64,000 nucleotides of DNA from Bordetella parapertussis (GCA_945906815.1 CAMDRT010000004.1:112497-176496); one strand, 5' to 3'. Positions 16,007 through 25,001 are shown, counted from the stretch's first letter. Program-made: numbers and translations. Notes: generated by a model from the sequence alone, not told the origin.

Positions 16007-16043
16007 AAATGCCCTGTGGCGTCGTCCACGGGGCATTTGTTTT
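16007..16043 (+). terminator. Rho-independent terminator
   Basis: A 13-bp stem (AAATGCCCTGTGG 16007-16019 with CCACGGGGCATTT 16026-16038, one G-T pair) has a 6-base loop and is followed by GTTTT. It ends the small transcription unit and faces the convergent Bug gene. Confidence 0.8.
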
Positions 16044-16065
16044 CCGGGCGCGCGTTATACGCCCC

Positions 16066-17112
16066 TCATTGCGCGCCGATACCGGCCGCCTTGGTGACGC
16101 GGGCCCATTTTGCGATTTCAGTCGCGATGAACTTTTCAAATTCACTGGGCGCAGTGCCTTGCGGTAACAACCCTTCGGCGGACAAGCGTTTTTGCATATC
16201 GGCGGATTGCGCAATCGTGCTGATTTCGCGATGCAGCAGATGCACCATCGCCAGCGGTATCCTGGCCGGGCCGAACAGTCCCTGCCAGCTTGCGCTTTCG
16301 TAGCCAGGCACGCCCGACTCCGCGACGGTGGGCACTTCCGGCAGCGTTGGCCAACGCTGCGGCGACGACACGCCGAGCGCGCGCAGCCTGCCGCCACGCA
16401 CCAGCGGCAGCGTGCTGGCCATGCTGCTGAAACTGAAGTCGATTTCGCCACCCACCAGCGCGGTAAGCGAAGCCGGTGCGCCCTTGTACGGCACATGTAA
16501 CACATCGATGCCTGCCATGACTCTGAACAACTCGCCGGTGAGATGCGTAGCGCCGGCGGTTCCTGATGAGGCGTAAGTGACTTTACCCGGCCGCGCCTTG
16601 GCGGCGTTAATCAGATCACGCGTCGTACGCGCAGCATGATTCTGACTGACCACCAGAATGTTGTAACCGATGCCCAGCAGCGAGATCGCTTTGACGTCGC
16701 GTAGCGTGTCGTACGGCAACTTCGCATGCAGACTGGGGTTGATGGCATGTGCAGTCGGCGACAGCAGCAGCGTGTAACCGTCGGGCTGCGCGTTAACCAC
16801 CAGTTCGGTTGCGATAATGCCGGATGCGCCGCCGCGATTATCCACCACGATCTGCTGGCCCAGACGTTCGCCCAGACGCACACCGTAGGCACGCGCCACC
16901 ATATCCGAATTACCGCCGGCGGTTTGCGCCACGATCAGGCGGATAGGTTTGGTGGGGTAATGGGGTTGTGCTTGTGCCTGATGAACGCTCGCAAATACCA
17001 GTGGCAAGAGCCGCGTCGCGAGGCTCACAACGCTCGCGCCGCGCGGGCGCGAGAGGGGAACACTGGCAGCGCTACCAGGGGCAGGCCGGTTGTCAGTTAG
17101 CGTCACGGTCAA
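16066..17112 (-). CDS. Bug/TctC-family substrate-binding protein
   Basis: 348 residues, with a longer than usual N-terminal part before the hydrophobic signal core (VSLATRLLPLVFASVHQAQAQ). The mature part has VAQTAGGNSDMVARAYG in place of the common PGGGTD loop, VVDNRGGASGIIATE, PDGYTLL, and HVPYKGAPASLTALVGGEI. The altered first loop suggests a ligand different from that of its paralogues. It is divergent from the YciI-like gene across a 226-bp gap with no clear promoter match. A strong terminator on the other strand borders its 3' end. Confidence 0.9.
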   Translation of the reverse strand: MTVTLTDNRPAPGSAASVPLSRPRGASVVSLATRLLPLVFASVHQAQAQPHYPTKPIRLIVAQTAGGNSDMVARAYGVRLGERLGQQIVVDNRGGASGIIATELVVNAQPDGYTLLLSPTAHAINPSLHAKLPYDTLRDVKAISLLGIGYNILVVSQNHAARTTRDLINAAKARPGKVTYASSGTAGATHLTGELFRVMAGIDVLHVPYKGAPASLTALVGGEIDFSFSSMASTLPLVRGGRLRALGVSSPQRWPTLPEVPTVAESGVPGYESASWQGLFGPARIPLAMVHLLHREISTIAQSADMQKRLSAEGLLPQGTAPSEFEKFIATEIAKWARVTKAAGIGAQ

Positions 17113-17338
17113 ACCTCAAAATGATAGAAAAAATGGATCCGCATTATTGCGCACGCCACGCGGAATCAGAACGGTTTCCTGCATCACGGTGACCACATAG
17201 TGAGTTGTGTTTGAAAACAACGCGTGAGTTAGCTACCAAAAAACACCCGGAATCTACTATCATGCGCACTGGCCGCGCGCAGGATTCAGCGTGTGGCGTC
17301 CAGTGACCCTCATCCATGCCTTCACAAGGAACACCACC

Positions 17339-17641
17339 ATGCTGTGGATCGTAGCTTGCACAGATCAACCGAACACGGCCGCCATTCGCGACTCCGTGCT
17401 GCAACCGCATCGCGATTATTTAGGCAGCCAGAAAAAAATTCTGGTGCTCGCGGGCGCCACGCAAAACGACGACGGCACCGCGGCCATCGGCAGCCTTTTC
17501 GTATTGAACGTCAACAGCCGCGCCGAAGCCAAAGCATTTTCCGATGGCGATCCGTTCACGCAAAAAGGCGTATTCGCCAATATCACCATCACGCGCATGC
17601 GCCGCGGGCAGTGGAATCCTGATGCGGCTGAAGGCGCATAA
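17339..17641 (+). CDS. YciI-like family protein
   Basis: 100 residues from ATG 17339, with AAGGA upstream; the frame is open further upstream but those codons do not fit the family. Blocks MLWIVACTDQP, RDSVLQPHRDYLGSQ, VLAGATQNDDGTAAIGSLFVLNVNSRAEAKAFSDGDPF and GVFANITITRMRRGQWN follow the dimeric alpha-beta barrel YciI fold, with the conserved His in PHRDYL and Asp in DGDPF. Family members include enzymes of chloroaromatic breakdown and proteins of unknown role. It precedes the DUF35-thiolase genes by 67 bp on the same strand and may belong to that catabolic set. Confidence 0.85.
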   Translation: MLWIVACTDQPNTAAIRDSVLQPHRDYLGSQKKILVLAGATQNDDGTAAIGSLFVLNVNSRAEAKAFSDGDPFTQKGVFANITITRMRRGQWNPDAAEGA

Positions 17642-17708
17642 GCGGCGCCACCTGCTGTCGCGGTAGCGTCATATTTAGAACACAGGCCCCTTAAACGAGA
17701 CCCCAAAG

Positions 17709-18134
17709 ATGAGTGATTGGAGCAAAGTTACCCGGCCGATACCGGTCCCCAACGAATGGACCAAGCCCTTCTGGGAATCGGCCAAAAAAAACGTGTTGTC
17801 ACTGCAACGCTGTCAGGAATGCAAGCATTTCCAGCATCCGCCGTACGCGAGCTGCGTCAACTGCATGAGCGTCGATATGAAGTTCGAGCCGGTCGCCGGC
17901 AAGGGTGCCATTTACGCCTACACCATCATGTATCACACCGGTGACAAGCGCTTCGTTGCAGCGGTCCCGTACGCCAGCATCATCGTCGAACTCGACGCTG
18001 CGCCCGGCGCGCTGATGGCCGGCAACTTGCTGGAGGCGCCGTATACCGAGGCCAAAGTCGGGCGTCGCGTGGAGGTGGTGTTCCAGCCGCTGAACGACGA
18101 CATCACGCTGCCCCAATTCAGGCTGGCGCGCTGA
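17709..18134 (+). CDS. DUF35 zinc-ribbon/OB-fold protein
   Basis: 141 residues. Cys35, Cys38, Cys49 and Cys52 (RCQECKHFQHPPYASCVNC) form a rubredoxin-like zinc ribbon; the C-terminal part (GKGAIYAYTIMYH to VEVVFQPLNDD) is the OB-fold. Proteins of this family bind thiolase-fold partners and acyl-CoA; ChsH2-Ltp2 is a characterised case in which the pair makes a steroid side-chain retro-aldolase. The thiolase-fold gene starts 36 bp downstream, so complex formation is a good expectation. It is probably not catalytic by itself. Confidence 0.88.
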   Translation: MSDWSKVTRPIPVPNEWTKPFWESAKKNVLSLQRCQECKHFQHPPYASCVNCMSVDMKFEPVAGKGAIYAYTIMYHTGDKRFVAAVPYASIIVELDAAPGALMAGNLLEAPYTEAKVGRRVEVVFQPLNDDITLPQFRLAR

Positions 18135-18170
18135 TCATGATCAGCGCCTACGCAACAGGAGCAATAAAGC

Positions 18171-19355
18171 ATGTGGGATAACCGGTGCAAAATAGCCATC
18201 AGCGGTGTGGGATTCTCCAAGGCCACCCGCACGGCCGAAACCCCGCTCGCCGCGCACGCACTGCAGGCGGTCCAGGCGGCAGTCGCGGACTCCGGTCTAA
18301 CGCTGCCGGACATCGACGGCCTGGCGACCTACCCGGAGTTGCCCGCAACCGGCCACACCGAGGTGGACGGCATCTCCATCGTCTCCGTTAACTGCATGAT
18401 GGCGATGCTCAAACTGCCGAGCCTCACCTGGCATATACAGACGGGGTCGGTGAATATCGGCGGCGCGGTACAGCAAGCCACCAATGCGCTGCTCGCCGGC
18501 GTGTGCAAATACGCCGTGGTGTGGCGCGCCATGCACAACCCGAAGGGTACCTATCAGAACCTGCCCGGCGCCACGGCCAGCGGGCCGTTGCAGTTCACCG
18601 GCCCCTACGGCTTTGGCGGTCCGGGACAAGGCATGGCGGTCGCCTATACCCGCTGGCTGGAAACGCACAATCAAAATCGCGAAAAAATGGCGACCCTCGC
18701 GGTGACCCAGCGCCGTCACACGCAGCATAATCCACACGCTTACTTCTATGGCACGCCGCTCACGCGCGAGGACTACCTGAATTCGCGCATGGTCGCGCAT
18801 CCGTTCTGTCTCTACGACTGCGACATCCCGGTGCAGGGTGCTTGCGCCATTGTGCTCACCACCGCCGAGCGCGCACGCGATCTCAAACCGCAGCCCGCCT
18901 ACCTCGCAGGTTACGGCCAGCGCCTGCACTTTGAGGTCGCGGGCCGCATCGGCAGCCTCAGCAGTTACATGGCGGGCGGCAGCAGTTCGGCGAAACTCAC
19001 CTGGGAGCGTTCGGGCTTCACGCCGAAGGATGTGGATGTGGCACAGATCTACGACGGCTTCTCGGCATCGGTGATTTACGGCCTGGAGTCCTACGGCTTT
19101 TGCAAAGAGGGCGAGGCGCTCGATTTCATTCAGGACGGGCGCATGGAACTCGATGGTGAGTTGCCGCTGAACACCTTCGGCGGCAGCCTCGGTACCGGAC
19201 GCATCCACGGTCTGTGGCATATCATCGAGGGCGCGCTGCAGGCATCGGGGCGCGCGGGGACGCGTCAGGTCAAGGATGTCAACGTCTCCTTCGTCGGCGC
19301 GAGCGCGCCTATCGTGCAGGGCACCACGTTCATCTTTGTCAAGGAACCGTATTAG
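18171..19355 (+). CDS. Thiolase-fold (lipid-transfer/Ltp-type) protein lacking the nucleophilic Cys
   Basis: 394 residues. The fold is recognisable from KIAISGVGFSKATR at the start, a middle SVNIGGAVQQATNALLAG segment and the C-terminal GGSLGTGRIHGLWHIIEGALQ. At the place where thiolases have a Cys nucleophile the sequence reads WHIQTGS, without Cys, and the C-terminal GHP motif is replaced by GRIHGL. Such Cys-less members include the Ltp retro-aldolases that work with a DUF35 partner; Tyr in QIYDGFSAS may correspond to a catalytic Tyr of Ltp2. The DUF35 gene is directly upstream. A role in C-C bond cleavage of an acyl-CoA side chain is inferred. Confidence 0.85.
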   Translation: MWDNRCKIAISGVGFSKATRTAETPLAAHALQAVQAAVADSGLTLPDIDGLATYPELPATGHTEVDGISIVSVNCMMAMLKLPSLTWHIQTGSVNIGGAVQQATNALLAGVCKYAVVWRAMHNPKGTYQNLPGATASGPLQFTGPYGFGGPGQGMAVAYTRWLETHNQNREKMATLAVTQRRHTQHNPHAYFYGTPLTREDYLNSRMVAHPFCLYDCDIPVQGACAIVLTTAERARDLKPQPAYLAGYGQRLHFEVAGRIGSLSSYMAGGSSSAKLTWERSGFTPKDVDVAQIYDGFSASVIYGLESYGFCKEGEALDFIQDGRMELDGELPLNTFGGSLGTGRIHGLWHIIEGALQASGRAGTRQVKDVNVSFVGASAPIVQGTTFIFVKEPY

Positions 19356-19455
19356 GCAGACCGCGGCAGCCTGACGGCACGCTCTGCTTGCCGCTAACCG
19401 GCGGCTAGGATCACCCTGGCCCGCGCGGCGAATTCGCTTTGAATGAGAGGGAAAA

Positions 19456-20361
19456 ATGGCCTGGAAATTTGAACTGCTGATGAAGCCGGACACGGAACAG
19501 TTCATCACTGAAGGTCCGGTATGGGACGGTGAGCACATCTATCTCACCCAAATCCGCAACAACCGTATCCTGCGCTACGACCCTAAAACCAATGTCACCG
19601 ACGAGTGGCGCACGGGCACCAACCGCACCAACGGTCTTGCGTTCGACGCACAGGGGCGGCTGTTCGGCTGCTGTTCGGGCGGCCGGTCAATTGTGCGCTT
19701 TGATGCCGATGGCAAAAATGTCGTCATCGTCGACCGTCTCGACGGCAAGAAGCTCAACACACCGAACGATCTGGCCATCGATCGCAAAGGCCGCATCTGG
19801 TTTACCAACCCCATCAATGACGGCAACTGGGATCACACCGAGGTCGCCGAGCTCGACCACCGCTCGGTGCTGCGCGCCGACCCGCAGAAAGACGGCGCCT
19901 ACAGCGTGACGCGCGTGACCTTCGACACCACCCAGCCCAACGGCATACTGGTATCACAGGATCAGAAAACGCTGTATGTCGCCGAGAGCGGCTCTGCCCC
20001 CGGCATACCCCGGCAGTTGCGCGCCTACCCGATCAAGGATGACGGCAGCCTCGGTGCCTATGACGCATTGTTCACCTGGGGTGAAGATGCACGCGGCGTT
20101 CATCGCGGCATCGATGGCATGTGTCTTGACGCCGAAGGCAACATCGTCGCCACCGCCGGTTACTACGTGAGCGGATCAGGGCCGATGATCTACGTGTTCT
20201 CGCCCAGCGGGCGCGTGCTGGAAACACACCCGCTGCCGGCGAATCGCCCCACCAACTGTTGCTTCGGCGGCGCTGATCTCAGCACGCTGTTTGTGACCAG
20301 CACCAACGGCCACTTCTACAAAGCACAGACCGGGCGCGTGGGTTGGGCGATGTATCCGTAA
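19456..20361 (+). CDS. SMP-30/gluconolactonase/LRE family beta-propeller hydrolase
   Basis: 301 residues, cytoplasmic. All four metal-site positions of SMP-30 appear to be kept: Glu19 (ITEGPVW), Asn104 (NTPNDLAID), Asn162 (TQPNGILVS) and Asp220 (GIDGMCLD). The family hydrolyses lactones with a divalent metal. A ribosome-binding sequence (GAGAGGGA) precedes ATG 19456. It lies in a same-strand series with the DUF35-thiolase pair and further hydrolases, so it may open a lactone made during ring or side-chain breakdown. The substrate is unknown. Confidence 0.87.
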   Translation: MAWKFELLMKPDTEQFITEGPVWDGEHIYLTQIRNNRILRYDPKTNVTDEWRTGTNRTNGLAFDAQGRLFGCCSGGRSIVRFDADGKNVVIVDRLDGKKLNTPNDLAIDRKGRIWFTNPINDGNWDHTEVAELDHRSVLRADPQKDGAYSVTRVTFDTTQPNGILVSQDQKTLYVAESGSAPGIPRQLRAYPIKDDGSLGAYDALFTWGEDARGVHRGIDGMCLDAEGNIVATAGYYVSGSGPMIYVFSPSGRVLETHPLPANRPTNCCFGGADLSTLFVTSTNGHFYKAQTGRVGWAMYP

Positions 20362-20427
20362 ACGGCGGATAAAACTTTGTTGAGCACCAGAGAATAATGT
20401 CTGTAACCCACACGAAAGGATGCTGCA

Positions 20428-21156
20428 ATGCCCACGCTTGAACACCACGGTGCGTCAATCTATTACGAGGAATACGGTGCGGGGTTCCCTCTGCTCATGT
20501 TCGCGCCGGCTGGCCTCGCATCGACTATAGCCGTGTGGAGCCAGCCGATGGCGCCGCTGAAGCCCGCCACCGACTTCCCGGGCTACCGCGTGATCGTGAT
20601 GGATCAGCGCAATGCCGGCGGCCGCTCCCACGCACCGCTCACCGCGCAGGACGGCTGGCACTCTTACGCTGCCGACCACATCGCCGTGCTTGACCATCTG
20701 CATATCGACCGCTGCCATTTATTCGGCCAGTGCATCGGCGGGTCCTTCATCATGAGCCTGCTGCAGGCTCAGCCTCAGCGCTTCGCCAGCGCCGTGATCG
20801 CGCAGGCGATCGGGCGCGTAGGCCCATTAAAGCCCCGCCCTCCCCGCTTCGACGCCTGGGCCCAGGCCCTGGTCGATCATCCGGAGATCACCGAGCAGGT
20901 GCTTGATGGGTTCTACCAAAACCTGTACGGGCCCGGCTTCGTCTACAGCGCCGATCGCGCGTTCGTGTCGAGTTGCCAGACGCCGTGCCTGGTGCTGGCC
21001 GGCAACGATGAGGCGCATCCGTTGCCGATCTCCGAAGAGTTAGCAAAGCTGCTTCCCAACAGGGAATACGTTCTGGAGTGGAAAGCAGGCGCAGCGCTGG
21101 CGGAAGCGAAGGTTCGCATCAACGCATTCCTGGCCAAGCATACGCCCGCCGCTTAG
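20428..21156 (+). CDS. Alpha/beta hydrolase with a Cys at the nucleophile position
   Basis: 242 residues from ATG 20428. The fold is clear (IYYEEYGAGFPLLMFAPAG, YRVIVMDQRNAGGRS). The nucleophile elbow reads LFGQCIGGSF, so Cys102 stands where Ser is normal. The expected acid region is LVLAGNDEAHPLP, but the C-terminal part (VLEWKAGAALAEAKVRINAF) has no His at the usual triad position. The protein may be a dienelactone-hydrolase-like Cys enzyme or a non-hydrolytic member. It is 66 bp after the SMP-30 gene and 46 bp before a dienelactone hydrolase gene. Confidence 0.8.
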   Translation: MPTLEHHGASIYYEEYGAGFPLLMFAPAGLASTIAVWSQPMAPLKPATDFPGYRVIVMDQRNAGGRSHAPLTAQDGWHSYAADHIAVLDHLHIDRCHLFGQCIGGSFIMSLLQAQPQRFASAVIAQAIGRVGPLKPRPPRFDAWAQALVDHPEITEQVLDGFYQNLYGPGFVYSADRAFVSSCQTPCLVLAGNDEAHPLPISEELAKLLPNREYVLEWKAGAALAEAKVRINAFLAKHTPAA

Positions 21157-21202
21157 CGCACTCTGGCCTATTCACGATACCCCACAGAAAAGGAATATCA
21201 GC

Positions 21203-21940
21203 ATGGCACTGATTGAGCAAAATGTACTGATCACCACCAAGCACGGCAAATGTCCTTCATTCGCGGTTTGTCCCGATGCACCGGGGTCATTCCCCGGCAT
21301 CATTTTGTACATGGATGCACCGGGCTATCGCGAGGAGCTTTGCAACATGGCGCGGCGCATCGCCAAGCGCGGTTATTTCTGTGTGCTGCCCGACATGTAC
21401 TACCGGCTTGGCACCTGCCGTTTCGACATTCCGCGCCGCAACGATCCCATGTCGGCGGTGATCAAAGCCTCGATGAACAGCATCACCAACGCCGACGTGA
21501 CCGATGACACCGCGGCATTGATTGCGTGGCTGGATGCGCAGGACAAAGTGAAGGCCGGCCCCGTCGGCTGCGTCGGCCACTGTATGAGCGGCTGTTACAT
21601 CACGACAGTGTCAGCGCGCTTCCCGACGCGCATGATGGCTGCCGCCTCCCTTTACGGCGTCAACATCGTCACCGATAAACCGGATTCTTCACATTTGCTG
21701 ATCGAAAAAATCAAGGGTGAGCTCTACTACGGCTTTGCCGAGACCGATGCTTCGGTGCCCGCCAACGTGATTCCCGAACTTACCGCGGCGCTGAAAAAAG
21801 CCGGCACGCGGCATACGCTGGAAGTCCTGCCAGGGACGCTGCACGGCTACTGTTTCGCCGAGCGCGCGTCCTATAACCCCGTTGCCTCCGAGCATTCGTG
21901 GGAGAAAATATTCGATCTGTGGGCGCGCAATCTCAAGTAG
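21203..21940 (+). CDS. Dienelactone hydrolase family protein
   Basis: 245 residues. The nucleophile elbow VGHCMSGCY carries Cys127, as in dienelactone hydrolase; the acid fits FAETDASVP and the His fits LPGTLHGYCF. The family cleaves dienelactone in chloroaromatic degradation and related lactones or esters. ATG 21203 follows AAAAGGA. Position between another Cys-type hydrolase and an uncharacterised ORF, all on the same strand, supports a catabolic operon. The actual substrate is not deducible. Confidence 0.88.
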   Translation: MALIEQNVLITTKHGKCPSFAVCPDAPGSFPGIILYMDAPGYREELCNMARRIAKRGYFCVLPDMYYRLGTCRFDIPRRNDPMSAVIKASMNSITNADVTDDTAALIAWLDAQDKVKAGPVGCVGHCMSGCYITTVSARFPTRMMAAASLYGVNIVTDKPDSSHLLIEKIKGELYYGFAETDASVPANVIPELTAALKKAGTRHTLEVLPGTLHGYCFAERASYNPVASEHSWEKIFDLWARNLK

Positions 21941-21965
21941 GCCGCAGGCGGCAAAGGAGCGTCAC

Positions 21966-22649
21966 GTGGTAGACATCAAGGCATTTCCTTATCTGTGCTT
22001 CGTCAGGTTTGATCTGGTCAACAAGGCGTTCGACCGCCAGTTCAACCTCCACTTCGATGCGCATATCCAGGAACTGGCGGATAAGCCGGGTTACTCCACG
22101 GCCTGGCGCACGCAGGAGCTGCGTGGCGGCGATAACTATAACGAAGGCGTGATGGAGCAGGAGTATCAGCAGATTTACGCCATCAGCGATCCGGGCCTGT
22201 TCAAGTCCTTCCCGCAAGACCCGCCACCGCCGGTGATGGAAAAGGAACCCTGGCGCCGCGATCTGGGCAATTGGGGCCGGGTGTTTTACCGCGTGCTGTC
22301 GCTGCTCGAAAAAGACACCCGCGGCGGCCGCTGCTGGGCGCGCTGCGAAAGCAATTTTCGCGGCCCCGGAGCAGAAGACTCCCGCTTCCAGTCCGCCAAC
22401 GCACAGCACCTGAAGCGGGTGCTGGAACTGCCTGGCATCCATCGCGCCTGGCAACTGCAGCATGCGCCTCACCCCGCCCAGATCGGCCCCGACCCGGCGG
22501 GCAATTACATGAATATGCTCGAGGCCGATGCCCCGGAAAATTTGTTCGATCCCAGCCTGGGTGAGGATCGGCTGCCGCTTTGCGCCGGACAGGAATTCGC
22601 CGGCCGGCATTTTGCGCGGCTGCTGCTGAAGGCGGAGCCGCAGCGCTAA
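21966..22649 (+). CDS. Uncharacterised protein, possibly EthD-like dimeric barrel
   Basis: 227 residues from GTG 21966, chosen because AAAGGAG lies six bases upstream; an earlier ATG would overlap the dienelactone hydrolase gene. No signal peptide or membrane helix. The N-terminal part (FPYLCFVRFDL to FDAHIQELADKPGYSTAWRTQEL) and a later part (HLKRVLELPGIHRAWQLQHAP) each look like an alpha-beta unit of the ferredoxin-like EthD class, suggesting an internal duplication. That assignment is tentative. It is the last gene of the plus-strand series and converges with a CoA-transferase gene. Confidence 0.65.
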   Translation: MVDIKAFPYLCFVRFDLVNKAFDRQFNLHFDAHIQELADKPGYSTAWRTQELRGGDNYNEGVMEQEYQQIYAISDPGLFKSFPQDPPPPVMEKEPWRRDLGNWGRVFYRVLSLLEKDTRGGRCWARCESNFRGPGAEDSRFQSANAQHLKRVLELPGIHRAWQLQHAPHPAQIGPDPAGNYMNMLEADAPENLFDPSLGEDRLPLCAGQEFAGRHFARLLLKAEPQR

Positions 22650-22655
22650 GGCGCC

Positions 22656-22685
22656 CTAAGCGGGCTAAGCGGGCTAAGCGGGCTA
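22656..22685. repeat. 9-bp tandem repeat, three and one-third copies
   Basis: CTAAGCGGG is repeated exactly three times (22656-22682) and followed by CTA. It lies between two convergent genes and supplies the stop codon of the CoA-transferase gene (22683-22685 on the minus strand). Confidence 0.8.
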
Positions 22686-23900
22686 TACCGTGCGGTTGGC
22701 GTGCAACTGCGCGATCTCGTCCGCTGAGAACCCGTATTCGGCCAGCACTGCGTCGGTGTGCTGCCCCAGGCGCGGCGGCAGGGAATGGATAGTCGCCGGG
22801 CTTGCAGACAGGCGGTAGGGCGCGGTGGGTACCGCGAACGGCGGCAAGCCGCTGGCGCCGGTGTCGTCGAACGCATGAAAGAACTTGCGGTATGCGAGCT
22901 GCGGATGGTGGACGGCGCGCGCGAGCGGTAGGACTTCCATCGCCGCCACGCCGGCCTTGTTCAGTAGCGGTTCCCATTGTGCTGCGGTTTTGGTTGACAG
23001 CTTGCGCTCGATGATTTCATTCATTGCCGGCATGTTCTGCGCCACCGCAACATCCGTGGCAAAGCGCGGGTCCAGGGGAATCTCGGCGCCATCGATAGCC
23101 ATCCACAGCTTGTCGCGGCGGGCGGGTGCACCGGCAGCAATGGCAAGGTGGCCTTCCTTGCAGCGGTAGGTATCACTCACGTAGCCGCCTTTGCCCGAGG
23201 CATTGCCCACCAGTGGCGGAGTTTCATTGGCGGTGATGGCACGCAGGACTTCACCCCCCATCATAGTCATCGCCGTTTCCAGCATGGCCACATCAATGAC
23301 CTGGCCCACGCCGGTGCGGGTGCGCTGAAACAAGGCGATGACCAGCGCAAGTGCAGCGGCATAACCCGTGGTGTAGTCCACGATCGTAGAGCCGGATTTC
23401 AGCGGGCCGGTTTGCGGCGTACCGGTGATGCTCATCATGCCGCTGACCGCCTGGATGACGGTGTCGATGGCGGGGTCGCTTTGCTTCGGGCCGGTCTGGC
23501 CGTAGCCGGTAACGGAACAAAATATGATGCGCGGATTAATCTGCTTTAAGTCCTCGTAGCCGAGACCATAACGCGCCATGGTGCCGCCCTTGAGGTTTTC
23601 GATGACCACGTCAGCGGTGCTCGCCATGCGGCGGAACACCGCCTGGCCCGCCGGCGTATTGATGGCGAGCGTGAGCGAACGCTTGTTGGCATTGTAGGCG
23701 AGAAAGTTGTGCGCCATCTCGGCCTTGTGAAAGGGCGTTTGCAGATTACCGGAAGTGCGCGCGGAATCGCCGCCATCGGGATGCTCGACGTGAATCACCT
23801 CCGCACCATGCATCGCCAGTTGATAGGCCGCGAACGGCGCAGCAACTATGCGCGCCACCGCCAGTACCTTGATACCGCTAAATGCCTGCTGCAAATCCAT
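22683..23900 (-). CDS. CaiB/BaiF family (class III) CoA-transferase
   Basis: 405 residues. Family blocks include GIKVLAVARIVAAPFAAYQLAMHGAEVIHVEHP, the phrase NANKRSLTLAINTPAGQ, and GYGQTGP. Asp175 in STIVDYTTGY fits the catalytic Asp that forms the acyl anhydride in formyl-CoA transferase. The reaction is CoA transfer between two carboxylic acids; the pair is unknown. The gene is followed 102 bp upstream in map order by a Gfo/Idh/MocA gene on the same strand. With the nearby thiolase-fold, lactonase and hydrolase genes it fits activation of a carboxylate for breakdown. Confidence 0.92.
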   Translation of the reverse strand: MDLQQAFSGIKVLAVARIVAAPFAAYQLAMHGAEVIHVEHPDGGDSARTSGNLQTPFHKAEMAHNFLAYNANKRSLTLAINTPAGQAVFRRMASTADVVIENLKGGTMARYGLGYEDLKQINPRIIFCSVTGYGQTGPKQSDPAIDTVIQAVSGMMSITGTPQTGPLKSGSTIVDYTTGYAAALALVIALFQRTRTGVGQVIDVAMLETAMTMMGGEVLRAITANETPPLVGNASGKGGYVSDTYRCKEGHLAIAAGAPARRDKLWMAIDGAEIPLDPRFATDVAVAQNMPAMNEIIERKLSTKTAAQWEPLLNKAGVAAMEVLPLARAVHHPQLAYRKFFHAFDDTGASGLPPFAVPTAPYRLSASPATIHSLPPRLGQHTDAVLAEYGFSADEIAQLHANRTV

Positions 23901-24002
23901 ACCGCCCCTTTAACAGGTAGCACACGACTTTGGAAAACGGTGCCTTACGCGACGGGCATCCCCTTCGTGACCACTTATACCTGCATTTCCCGAATGCTGC
24001 CA

Positions 24003-25001
24003 TCAACGCTTGGCAATGGCGTAGGCCTGATCGACCAGCCGTGCTGCGCGGTAGCAGTCCGCAACGCCCACCGCTGGCGGCTCGCCACGTTGCCAACGCG
24101 CCAGCATCTCGCGCAGAGCCAGCGTCGCCAGTGGTTCCGTCGCTAGTGCCGTAAGTTCCTGCGCGTCCGCAGCGGTAGTGCAACGCAAGCACCCTTCGCG
24201 CAGTGTCAGCAGCGCGTCGCGCCCTGAAAGTCTCCATGCCGCGTCTCCGTCCTTGCCGGGGAAGGTATTGCCCACTTCAATGGTGCCGAGCACCCCGCTC
24301 GCTGTGCGCAAAAGCAGCGTTGCATAATCCTCAACGCCATGGCCGTGCACGCGCGCACTCAGTTGCACGCCTGTCACCTCGGCGTCCTCGCCGGTGATGT
24401 GGAGAAACGCATCAATGCCGTGCATACCGACATTGCGCAAACAGCCGCCGCCCGCCACCGCCGGATCGAGCATCCACGGCGCACCCCATGCGACATAACG
24501 CGCCGAGGTCGGACGATTCGAACGAAAATAGAAATGCGACAGCGGGCCGAAGGCGCCTGCGGCGAGCAGGCGCCGCGCGTGGGTCACAAAAGGCTGCAAG
24601 CGATGGAACAGCGGCACTGCGGCAAACGCACCCTTCGCTGCCGCCTTGTCGGCGACACTGCGCACTTCATCGGCGTTCACACCCACCGGCTTTTCGATTA
24701 GGAACGGATAACCTTCATCGAGCAGGAAATGGGCAACCCCGGCCATTGCGTTATGACGTCCCAGCACCAGGACAAAGTCCGGCCGGGTGTGGCCGAGCAT
24801 GTCGCGGTAGTCGGTGAAGACCGCGGGCCCGCCCACCTCTGCAGCGCGCTGTGCCGCCAGCGCGGCATCGGCATCCTGAACGCCCACCAGCCGCACCTCA
24901 GGCATGCGCGCCAGCGCCTTCAGATAGGCAGCATCGTAGAGGGAATGCCAGTGGCCGACCCCGATCGCTGCCATACGGACAGGCCGTTTATGCGCCATCA
25001 T
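24003..25001 (-). CDS. Gfo/Idh/MocA family NAD(P)-dependent oxidoreductase
   Basis: 332 residues from ATG 25001 (ATG 24998 is equally possible). The Rossmann motif is VRMAAIGVGHWHSL, the second strand reads EVRLVGVQDADAAL, and FLIEKPVGVNADEV holds the conserved EKP with its catalytic Lys. HGIDAFLHITGEDAEVTGVQL belongs to the C-terminal substrate domain. Members oxidise or reduce sugars, inositols and related ketones. The gene lies between the CoA-transferase and Bug genes, all minus strand. The substrate is unknown. Confidence 0.9.
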   Translation of the reverse strand: MMAHKRPVRMAAIGVGHWHSLYDAAYLKALARMPEVRLVGVQDADAALAAQRAAEVGGPAVFTDYRDMLGHTRPDFVLVLGRHNAMAGVAHFLLDEGYPFLIEKPVGVNADEVRSVADKAAAKGAFAAVPLFHRLQPFVTHARRLLAAGAFGPLSHFYFRSNRPTSARYVAWGAPWMLDPAVAGGGCLRNVGMHGIDAFLHITGEDAEVTGVQLSARVHGHGVEDYATLLLRTASGVLGTIEVGNTFPGKDGDAAWRLSGRDALLTLREGCLRCTTAADAQELTALATEPLATLALREMLARWQRGEPPAVGVADCYRAARLVDQAYAIAKR

